A DNA stretch of 64,000 bases from the NCBI GenBank assembly GCA_033060915.1, contig CM065387.1, forward strand, positions 28,202,001 to 28,266,000, written 5' to 3'. Shown in pieces: positions 46,616-56,511 of this stretch. The notes under the pieces were generated by a model. The model did no database searches. It worked only from the letters and a program-made list of their open reading frames with translations, and was not told the origin of the DNA. The position numbers were made by a program, and so were the translations under genes. Positions within the stretch are counted from its first letter, which is position 1; every line of letters starts with the position of its first letter. This DNA is from Euryodendron excelsum (lineage: Eukaryota; Streptophyta; Magnoliopsida; Ericales; Pentaphylacaceae).

Positions 46616-47863
46616 TTAGTACGGCCTTGGGCCTGTGCCCTTGTCTGCATTCCTTCCACGGTTGAGATTTTCAGCTAAGGCAGGATAGGTAGATGCTTCT
46701 CCCGAAGTTCCAAGTGAGTTGGCGGTGATGATGTAATCGTCGGCTTTCTTGATTGTTTGGCCTTCATTTGTTTGCTCCGGAGTTTCTCTAACAAACCACT
46801 CGGGCGATTCGTATTCGTCCAGCTCGATAGGTCGTGCCCGGGGCTTTCTGCTCTGGCCTCCAATTGGGGCTCGAAGCTCCTCAGGTATACACAATGGGGA
46901 ATTCTTATTACGGAGTTTGGACAGCTCCTCATCAATTTTCCTCACAGACTCGTATACAAGTTTGTCTTCGGGGGTCGGCATCTCATCAGGGTTACATCGT
47001 GACCAGGCATCTTCGCATTCCATTTCCTTTCCGTCCTTGTAATATATTTCTTGGCATGCAGCAAAACAAACCTTGTTGTTACCAAACCTTGTAATGATGT
47101 GGATAGCATGGTCCAGTGGAAGGTTTGCAGAGCTGTTCGAAGAAGGATTTGCCGGTCATATCCCAATGATCTTATTATCTATCAGGTCTTGAATCTTATG
47201 CTTGAGGGCCAAACAATCTTTAGTGTCGTGTCCTTGGCTATCCGAATGATACATACAACTTGCTGCAGATTTGAAGTAATGAGGCGGGGGATTTGGCTGG
47301 GGTCGAGCAAGTATAGGTTTCAGGTACCCAGCTGCTAAGAGGCCAAAATAGACCGTGGTCTGTGAACACGCGAGTTTTGTAAATGTCCGCTTCTTCCCAC
47401 TTGTTCGCCTAGTCCGAGAAGGTATTACAAATGTTTTTGATGATTGGGGACCATGTTTTGGTGAGGTTGTAGCTAGGTTGATGGTTCGAGAATTGAAACG
47501 GCTTCGGGTTCTATGTTTCAGAGCGGGACCATTCTCGGTGCCAAGGCCAAAAGGGTTGGGATGATATCCGAAGGGAAGGTTATATAATTCTTGTGTTTGG
47601 TTAGGGGTTGGTTTGGAAGGCATGCGAGCAAGGCCCTCGGCCCGGGGAGGTCGTTGGGAAGCAATGGTGGCGGCATAGTCATGATCTTCTTTCTTCGTCC
47701 TTTTTCGTCCATCATGGGTTTGGGCCCGCAAGGACTCTACTTGCTCTTGGGTTGTGTGAGATAAGAGTGAGGAAAGCATGCCTTCCATTTCAGCCATCTT
47801 ATGCTTGACTCCTCTTGTTTCTGCTAGTAACTGAGTTAACGTATCAAGAGTAAGCAATTCCAT
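46616..47863 (-). pseudogene. Gag remnant of Y
   Basis: One frame of about 415 codons from MELLTLDTLTQLLAETRG to RPY, broken by TGA near 47158. It has the zinc-binding motif CMYHSDSQGHDTKDC (Cys-x2-His-x5-His-x4-Cys, near 47245) followed by KHKIQDLID, typical of Ogre/Tat gag. The stretch before it is short, and the usual capsid region is not recognisable, so the protein is a deletion form. Both copies in the window share this form. The ATG lies 8 nt after a good splice acceptor. It is transcribed from the 5' LTR at 49314-54759. Confidence 0.8.
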
Positions 47864-49294
47864 GATGTACCTACAACCAGCAAAAGGAAAGAGTCAATGT
47901 TTGACCTTGTCAAGTCTTTATGCAATGCATGCTCTAAGGTGCCCCTTTTTAAAAGGGGAGAAACTAAACATGATGTATCGGCTCACTTTTGGAGATAGGG
48001 GGTTTGCCCCTGTATGCAGACACTTTACCGTCAAGTGGGAATCTTCAGCCATTCATACATTCATTCATAAAAATAAAGAAGTACATTAAATTCTGGGTTT
48101 GAAATACAATAGAATTGAAATACATTTTAATAGGGGGTGGGGGGAACATTTTCCTTTGGACTTCCACCTATCTACTTTTACAAAAGGAAACCCTAAACTA
48201 CTCTTGAGTCTTCGGATTCGCCTTCCTTGGATTTGATGTCGAGGAGGGTCGCTGAGAGACCTTGTTGATTGACTGCCCCTTGTCTTCTTGGCAACCCTAT
48301 CTCCGTGAGCATAGAGGGATTGGGGCCTCTCTTATGGAATGAATCGAGATGCATACAATGAGTCCTTAGGGTTACGTGGGAACCCTTAGGGTTTGGCTAG
48401 GTTTAATGCAAGGGAGAGTGACGTTGGTGTTACTCTCAACGGGTTGACCATATGCATGAGAATGCAGTGACTTGAGTTATTTGGAACTCTTGTCTGGACA
48501 TGGGATATTGAATGCATGAACATGAATATGCAAAAAGTATAAAGAGAGAAGGTACAATTGAAGTAAACATGCATGCATGAACAGTTAGACAGGCATTATA
48601 ACAGTATAAATACAAGCATTATAACAGCAGGTATAAATGAAAGTAAGAGCAGTCGCCCTTTCCTCCGTGATTTTGAAAACGGTGCTCGTGTCCTAAATCC
48701 GGCAGAGGTTCGGCTATGCATGGTGTCTATATGAGTATGAGGTTGAGGGTTGACTAATGCGTCCTAAAAAGGCTCGGTCCCCAGATCTTCAAACCTAGGC
48801 CCACTCCCAGAGGTGGTGCCATGATCAGTTGGTGATCCGAGCGGGGGAACCATCAAGAGGCCGTAGGCGAAGAAACTGACACAACATCTTGCCCACAACC
48901 AATATACCGTTCCCCCTTTCTAACTAGAAAGGACATATCAGGGTATGCAAATATGCAGAATGTAAGTGCACATGCAGTGTGTGTGTGATTTTTAAAAGTG
49001 GAGGAAAGGGCCCAACAATTCCCATTCATCCTGTACATCACATTCATGTAAAGCAATTAATAAAATTTAAACAAAATGCATACCTACAAAACAAAGATGC
49101 AAGTGTCAGTATGTGAATGACAAACATAACACAAGATAATATGAATAAATGCATGTTTTTTTTTTTTTTTTTTAAATAATTTTGAAAATTTAGTTTTGAA
49201 AATTTAAAGTGAATAGGATTGAACAAAGTTAATTGAAAACTCTACAATGGGTAAAGGGTAAAGAGACATGACTATGGCCTAACCCTCTAAGTGT
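47864..49294 (-). other. Leader of Y between primer site and gag
   Basis: No gene is visible. It holds a poly-T run near 49157 and AT-rich sequence. A TTCCTTTTGCTGGTTGTAG splice acceptor ends it at 47871, next to the gag ATG. Confidence 0.7.
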
Positions 49295-52200
49295 CCCCAG
49301 CGGAGTCGCCAGCTGTCGCGCCCAGATTTTTCGCACTCGAGGAATACTCACCCAAGCGGAAAAAATGCTGCACTCTCTCGTTAGAACTCACCCTCCTAGA
49401 AGAATGAGTGCGACTAGGTTTGAATTGAAAACATGTTTGAATAAAGGGCCTTTGAAAAAGATTCGGAGTCGCCACCTAACTTGATTAAGGTGAGTTAAGT
49501 CACCTAAAACTAAGTATAATCCGAAGACTACACTTAGGGTTTTTGAAAAAACGATTTTGAAAATATCACCTCCAGAGAGGGTTTTTAAGAAAACAGGTTG
49601 TTTGGCAACCTTTGGAAAACATTTAGCCCTTTTTAGAAAAACAACTCCTTTTGGTCTTTCGAAAACAGTGATCTAGGTTCGGAGGTTGGTTACGTGTAGG
49701 GAAGACGCACTAAGCTATCACCCTACCCCGCCCTTTCGGTACCTACATGTCAATCTACCCTAGATTTACCTATGAGAGTCTTCGACTAACTATAGTTCAA
49801 CCCTGTTCACTTTAGAAAAACAATGTTTAAAAAAAATATGATGCATGATAGGCAAGTGCAAGATGAGAGAATTGGAAAATAGAAATTGATTTGAAAAGAA
49901 ATTGATTTGATTTGAAAATAGATTTGAAGAAATAGAATTGAAATTGAAAAGTTTTGAAAATTGAAAGTAGAAGTTTGAAAATAGAAATTTTGGAATTTTG
50001 AAAATAGATTGGAATGTGAGGTTTGAAAAGATTTTGGAAACCGCACCCATGAGGGTGGAATTGAAAGTTTGAAAAGTATTGTGACCGCACCTATGAAGGT
50101 TGCCTACGTATCCCTTTGGGGGAATCAGGTCAGTCGTAGTTCGGACCGGACTCCGATTGAAAATAGATTGATTTGAAGAGAGAGATTGGATTGAAAGAAA
50201 GAAATTGAATTGAAAATTGGATTTGGTTTGAGATTAGAAAAAGGAGATTGGAAATTGAAATTGAGAAGATTGGACTTGCTTTGGAAAGACTTGGTTTTGG
50301 AAAGATGGAGGTTTAGGAAACCTAGACTTAGGAAAGGTAGGAAACCTAGGAAAGACTTGAGATTAAGAAAGATTGGATTGGAATGTTGATTTTGAAAGAT
50401 TTTGAAAGATTTGGAAACTTGGAATTTAGGAAAAATTTAGATTAGGAAAATTTCGAATTAGGAAAGTGTCATTTTGGAAAAGTTCAAAATTAGGAAAGTT
50501 TTAGGTTTAGGAAAGTTTTCACTTTAGGAAAGTTTTGAATTAAGAAATGTTTTGAATTAGGAAAGACTTAGAATTTAGAAAGTTTCAAGTTAAGAAAGTT
50601 TTGAATTTTGGAATGTTTCGAAAAAGGGAAGTTTTGAAAGTGGGAAGTTTTGAAAACAAGGAAGTTTTGAAAATAAGAAAGTTTTGTTTTGAGAAAGGTT
50701 TGAAAAAGGAGAGTTTTCATTTTCGGAAAGTTTTCGAATTAGGAAAGTTTTCAAATTAGGAGAGTTTCGAATTTAGAAATGTTTGAAAAAGGGAAGTTTT
50801 GATTTTGAAAAGTTTTGAAAACAAGGAAGTTTTGAAAATAAGAAAGTTTCGTTTTGGGAAAGGTTTGAAAAAGGAAAGTTTTCAATTTAGGAAATGTTTG
50901 AATTAAGAAAGTCTCGAGTTTAGAAAAGTCTTAGATTTGAAAAGATTTGAAGTTTAAGAAAGTTTAGAATTTAGAAAGTTTTTAGGTTTAGAAAGATTTA
51001 ACTTAAGAAGGTTTCAAATTTAGAAAGTTTTGAATTTGGAAAGATTTGATATTTAGAAAGTTTAAGAGTTTTAGAAAATCTTGAGATTAGGAAAGGTTTG
51101 AGTTTAGGAAAGATTTGAAAGCTTGGATTTGAAAAAGATTTTGGAAAGGGGTAGAATTAGGAAAGGGTTGAATTAGGAAAGATTTGAAAGTTGAGTTTTA
51201 AAGTTTAGGAAAGATTTTTATGTTCAAGTTTTGAAAACTTAAGATTTAGGAAAGTGAAAGTTTAGGAAGGATTCGAATTAGGAAAGATTTGAATTTTGAA
51301 ATTTAAGGGAAGATTTAAGGTTTAGGTTTAGGAAACTTACGGTTTAGGAAGGAATTGAATTAAGAAAGTTTCGGATTAAGAAGGGGTTGGATTTGGTTTC
51401 TAAAAGAAAAGGTTTGATTTTTGTTTCCAAAAACGGAGGATAGGATCTAGTTTCCTAAACGGGGAGATTTGATTTGGTTTCCTAAAGGGAAGATAGAATT
51501 TGGAAAGGGAGATTCTAGAAACCCTAGATTTGGAAAATTGTTGTTTTGACGTAAAAAAGAGGTTTTGGAAACATGTATAGTTTGGATGTGAAAACTAGAG
51601 GTTTTGGAAACCTAGGTTTGGGGCAAAGTTTGAAAATCATGTTTTTGGAAAGAAAATTAGGGTTTCCTAATTGTGGGCTCTAAGGCTCGATTTGGGCTCT
51701 AAGGAAAGAGATTTTTGGAAAATACGCTTTTGGAAACGAGTTTTTAGAAGGAAATCCTAGGGAGGAGTTTTTGGAAAGTGAATTTGAAAAGAGAGTTTTT
51801 GGAAAAAGATTTTAAAGAGAAGGAGTTTTGGAAAGTGTGTTTTTGGAAATGTAGATTTTGGAAGGAAGATCCTAGGGGGGAATTTCTAGAAGGAAGATTT
51901 TGGAAAGAAAGTTTTTGGAAAGATTTTTAGAGAGAGTTTTTAGAAAGTGGATTTTGGGGAGAGGATTTTGGAAAGGAGTTGAAAAAGGGAGTTTTGAAAA
52001 ATAAATTTTGGAAGGGAGTTTTTTGAAATCAATTTTGAAGAGGGGAGTTTTAGGAAAGTATGTTGAAAAAGAGATTTTTAGGAAGAGAGATTTTTGAAGA
52101 GAGAGTTTTTGGAAAGTATGAAAACGTCTCACTTTCTTAAAGCGATTCTAACCATAGGAGGGTTAGAACCACTTTAGGAAAGCGGTTTTGAAAACAAAGT

Positions 52201-52671
52201 TTTGAAATATAGACCCAAAAGGCCACTTTTAATATAACACTTTCCTAAAGCAACCCTAGCCATGGAAAGGCTAGAATCACCCTAGAATTGTGGTTTTGAG
52301 AACATGTTTTTGAAAAAGAGCTTTTGATGCAATTTTGAAAACAAGTTTGAGAACGATTTTGAAAACAAATTTTGGAAGATGCAAGATTATGATATGCACA
52401 ATGCAATTTGGGGTCGTGAACATACAAGGTTAAGGCTTCACCACATAATCAAGGGGGCCGGACCCACGTGGTCTTTGGTTAGACTAGAAGAAAGCCCCCG
52501 ACACGGTGACTCTCCAATAGTCCAATCCTACACATGGACCGGGAATCCCCTCTTTTCAAGCATGCAAAGAAAGGGCGGGAAAGAGATGGGGGATTAAAAT
52601 AGAGAAAACCCAAGTGGGTTGGAGAGAGAAGAGAGAGGGGGGAAGTGCAGAAAATTAAAGAGGGAGCCTAC
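47871..52671 (-). other. Predicted 4.8-kb leader intron of Y (LTR to gag)
   Basis: The donor is ACAAG then GTAGGCT at 52671; the acceptor is GGTTGTAG ending at 47871. The upstream exon (about 52960-52672) has no ATG on the - strand. Splicing would remove the G-poor tract, U5 and primer site and place the gag ATG as the first start codon. No RNA data are available, so this is a prediction. Confidence 0.4.
49295..49311 (-). other. Primer binding site of Y (Arg tRNA type)
   Basis: TGGCGACTCCGCTGGGG on the - strand, 2 nt after the 5' LTR. From memory it complements the 3' end of plant Arg tRNA (CCG anticodon, ending CCCCAGCGGAGTCG plus CCA). Ogre elements are known to use Arg tRNA. Confidence 0.85.
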
Positions 52672-54759
52672 CTTGTATCTTGTTTATTTTGCGCGCCGTG
52701 CAGTCTTCGGTCTTCGGTCTTCGGTCTTGATCTTCTTCTTCAACCTTCAAGGATTGTCTTCAAGCTTTAGATGGCAGCTCTTCAAGTCTTCCAAGGATGG
52801 TTGAAGGTTAAGGTATGAGTGTATGAGGGAGTGTATGAGTGTGTAGGAGGCTAGGGTTTGTGTATAGTGGCTAGGGTTTAGAAAACCTAAGGAGGCTAGG
52901 GTTTTGGAGGTGCTCGAGCTCTGTATATCGAAATATAGGATTCTTAGGTTAAGTTTGCAGACCCCTTTAACGTTGAACGAGGCTCTGTATTTATAGAAGG
53001 AAGACAAACCTGGCACCTGTTGCAGTGGCGCCAGGCCAAATTATACACTGGCGCCACTAGGAGTGGCGCCAGGCCATTTTTTGGCTTGGCGCCACTACTA
53101 GTGGCGCCAGCCATTTAGGAAACAATTAAAGTCGGCAAGCAACGTATCTTTGACTAGATTTGGGCGCCTGTACTAGTGACTACCATGTAAACTTTAGCCT
53201 GGCTTCACTAGGAGTGACTCCGGAAAGTCGGGAATGATTTGAAGGAGCCGAGGATGACCCGGAAGGCCGGAAGGGAGCAGGAACACTTAAAATAGTGTCC
53301 TAGAGGTATTTGACTTGAAAAGTGAGGATAAGATGTGTCGGAAAGGTTGACCGAGCCTTTAGGGGCAAAACGGTCAACCGGACCGGAAAACTGCCGGGAC
53401 AGACTCAAACTGTCCTGGAAGAAGACTTGGGTTCTGGAAACATTATTTAGAACGTTCCCAGGGGTTGCCGGTTTGATTCCCAGGGCTGGCGTGGTCGGAA
53501 ATGGAGACCGGCCCTCCAGGGGCAAAACGGTCATGTTGTACCGGGTTGGCCGGAACTGACTCGGAATGATCCGGAAAGAGAAGGGAAGGTTGAGAATACT
53601 ATAAAAAGTATTCTCAGAAGGTTACCGGTTTGATACCCAAAGTCGGTGTGGTTCCCGGGGCGTTCGGATGCCTAGGGGCAAAATGGTCATCTTGACCGAA
53701 AAGTCTCGAAAAAGGTCCTAAGGGTAGTCTGGTCCTTTTCACCGAAGTGAGCTAACAGATATTGGTGTTGACCTGGGTTTTGAGTGTTTCCGCCACTCTA
53801 ACGGTGTGAGTATTTCCGCTACTAGGACGGGGTTAAAGATTTGTGAGTATTTCCGCTACTCGGACGGGGTTGATGATTTGTGAGTATTTCCGCTACTCTA
53901 ACGGTGTGAGTATTTCCGCTACCCGGACAGGGTTGAAGATTTGTGAATATTTCTGCTACTCAGACGGGGTTGAGTATTTCCGCTACTCAGACGGGATTGA
54001 GTATTTCCGCTACTAAGACGGGATTGATGATTTGGGAGTATTTTCGCTACTCTAACGGTTGAGTATTTTCGCTACTCTAACGGCTCTGTGAGTATTTCCG
54101 CTACTCTAACGGTTTTATGAGTAGTTTTGCTACTCGGACCGTCTCGAGGAATAAACTGTCTCGAGAGAGGGATTGGAAAGGGGTCTTATCATCTCCGAAG
54201 AGACGTGCCTGGATTGGAACCGTCTCGAGGAATAAACTGTCTCGAGAGTGGGATTGGAAAGGGGTCTTACCGTCTCCAAAGAGACGTGCCTAGGTTTTGA
54301 GTGTTTCCGCCACTCTGACAGTTTTGTGAGTGTTTCCGCCACTCTAACGGTTTTGCGAGTGTTTCCGCCATCCTAGCGGTTTTGTGAGTGTTTCCGTCAC
54401 TCTGACGGTTTTGTGAGTGTTTCCGCCACCCTAACGGTTTTGTGAGTGTTTCCGCCACTCTGACAGTTTTGTGAGTGTTTCCGCCACTCTAACGGTTTTG
54501 TGAGTAGTTTTGCTACTCGGACTGTCTCGAGGAATAAACTGTCTCGAGAGAGGGATTGGAATCGGAATAAGAAAGGACAATGCCCCTAAGGGCATTTTGG
54601 TCATTTTGCCTCTATTTGGGCCTGACAGGCCCACGAAGCGATGGAAAGATGGAATTTGAAACTAGAGAATTGGATTCGATAGGAATATGCCCAAAATGAC
54701 TTGAAAACAAGTCTGGACGGAGTGTAGACTGCCGAGCGGTCAAAAATGGGGTGCTTACA
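49314..54759 (-). repeat. 5' LTR of young element Y (5446 bp)
   Basis: Nearly identical to 36011-41453. Small differences are 1-2 bp indels in homopolymers and different unit order in the minisatellite (53780-54510). TATA box 52995-52988, GGCGCC repeats 53009-53110, donor-like site 52671, primer-like core 49464-49474. Confidence 0.93.
52672..53110 (-). promoter_or_regulatory. Promoter and ATG-free leader exon of Y
   Basis: GGCGCC inverted repeats at 53050-53110 and a weaker one at 53009-53033 precede TATTTATA (52988-52995 in + strand spelling). The next 300 nt on the - strand contain no ATG and carry three telo-box motifs (AAACCCTA; + strand 52897-52904, 52872-52879, 52852-52859). It should drive the gag transcript. 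Confidence 0.75.
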
Positions 54760-54883
54760 ACGCTGCCTGCCAAGTAGACCGTCGGCTACCCCTAGATCTA
54801 CTAGAGCCACTGGTAGAATCTGTCCGAGCCGCCTTCCCTGAGCGGCGTCTCCTCTCAGAGCTATCATCACCCGCCTCTGCCAT
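54760..54883 (-). pseudogene. N-terminal part of the PMD gene of host element H
   Basis: After the duplication ACGCT (54760-54764) the - strand reads MAEAGDDSSERRRRSGKAAR from 54883, matching the start of the young PMD. The gene continues at 35965-36005 and 17863 downward. The acceptor TTTTTAG stands just before the ATG. Confidence 0.87.
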
Positions 54884-56511
54884 CCTAAAAAGGTAAGCCA
54901 AGGTAAGAGATATTAATATATGTTACATGTAGATAAATAATAACGTACTAAAGTAAAATAAAACAAACAACTGACTTAAAAGATTTCAAATGCTAAGTCA
55001 AAGCAAATTGCCTACACGTTTTGTCCAAAATTTCCAAATGGTTTTTAAATCAAAATTCCAGGGTTTTTCAATCAAAATTCAACCTAATCTTTTTATTCCA
55101 ATTTGAGTTTTTTAGAGCTTCCTCTTCTAGAGGGTTTTTCTTCTTTCCCAAGTTTTTCAAATCTTCCACAAATCCCATCGAAAACCCCGAGTTTTCTAAA
55201 AGTCAAAATCAGTTTTCAACCCTTCCAAAATATGTTCGTCTCCAAATCCTCTTTTTAAAGTCTCCCTAAATTTTTCTTCCAATAGTTTCTAAGGCCGCCC
55301 GAGTTTCTCAGGCCTTCTCCACCAAAAAGGCCCCATCTCCAATGGTTTTATATCATTTTCCTTCAAAAAGATTTTAGTTCAAAAATTTTCCAACCCATTT
55401 TTTGAATTTCTAATAGATTTCGGTAAAGTCCCATTTAAAAAGTGGCCCCTACAACACCCATGACATCAACACGAAACACAAAACGTGCATTTTTTAATGT
55501 GACAATCACATAACATCAGCACCCGCGCACACTTTTCGAAATTTTTAAAACAGATGTTTTATTTTTCCAATAAATCAATGGTTTTCAAAAATGTCCTAAA
55601 ATTCCTCAAAATCCTTTCAAATGTTTTCTAAAGTTATCCCTACATTTTCAAAATTTTAAACTCTAAAAATTCCATCAATTTCCTGATTTTTTCAACTTTC
55701 CTAATTTTCTAAGTATTTTCCTATTTTTCAAAAAATAAAAAATTCACCGAGTTTTCAAAACATCACGAAACTTTACACGGTTGTTAAACACATTTTTCTA
55801 AGGCACATTCCACAAAAATCTAGCCGAAAAACCTAACACCCAAGCCTGTAGGAACAAACACCCAATCCCTGCAGAAAACCCCCTTCACATAATCGCATAA
55901 AGTCACTCAAATTCAATCAAACAAGCACCAAAATGCAAAAATAATATCACCACAGCGTTCAAAACATACCAAAACATTAATTTTCACTATTCACAAAACT
56001 CAAACATATTCTACACATCAAAATCAACAAAAATTTGAAAACTCACTTTTTTGGAATTCTCCGACAAAATCATCTCTTCTGGTGACTTTTCTGGAGACGT
56101 GATCTCCTTCCGACAACCACCCGTGGTCTCTAAGAGGTGCTCCTTCAATGTCCAAGTCAGTTTCCTCACAACTTCTCTCGGATTTACGAAAACTCTCCCA
56201 AATACCGCAAATGTTTGAACCATAATTTTTCTGGTTTTAACTCCAAGCCTAGCGCCACTAGCAGAGGCGCCAAACTCTTTCTACCAAAGACACCACTTCT
56301 AGTGGCGTAAGTTTCCAAATTCTGGGTAGCTTTGCCTTTTTTTCCAACCAAAACTCATTTTTGAAAGCCTTTTGGGGCCCAACATCCATTTTCGACCCCT
56401 GTTTTCCAAAATTTTCAAAGTTCGTCCCTCCGACCGCCTTACAGTCAACATGGGGCTCTTACTTTATCATTTTCTATCTTTGACAAGCAAAGACAGAAAA
56501 AGAGGGGTAGC
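54884..56511 (-). other. PMD leader intron, GGCGCC repeats and polypurine tract of host element H
   Basis: This is the counterpart of 41454-42787 in the young element: intron (about 54885-56047), first exon, decayed palindromes at about 56250-56310, and, on the + strand, the polypurine tract AAAAGAGGGGTAGC (56498-56511). No gene on the + strand. Confidence 0.75.

Larger units (their letters stand above)
36011..54759 (-). mobile_element. Complete young Ogre/Tat-like non-autonomous element Y (18.7 kb)
   Basis: Two LTRs (36011-41453 and 49314-54759) flank 7.86 kb and are bordered by ACGCT on both sides (36006-36010 and 54760-54764). On the - strand: 5' LTR, Arg-tRNA-type primer site, leader, gag remnant, non-coding middle, PMD gene in antisense, polypurine tract, 3' LTR. 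The LTRs look almost identical except in the U3 minisatellite, so insertion is recent. There is no protease, reverse transcriptase or integrase, so movement would need a helper. Extra, often antisense, ORFs are known in this lineage. Confidence 0.93.

Noticed and set aside
49295..49311. Part of a tRNA gene
   Set aside because: It is only the 17-nt complement of a tRNA 3' end at the exact primer-site position; no cloverleaf surrounds it.
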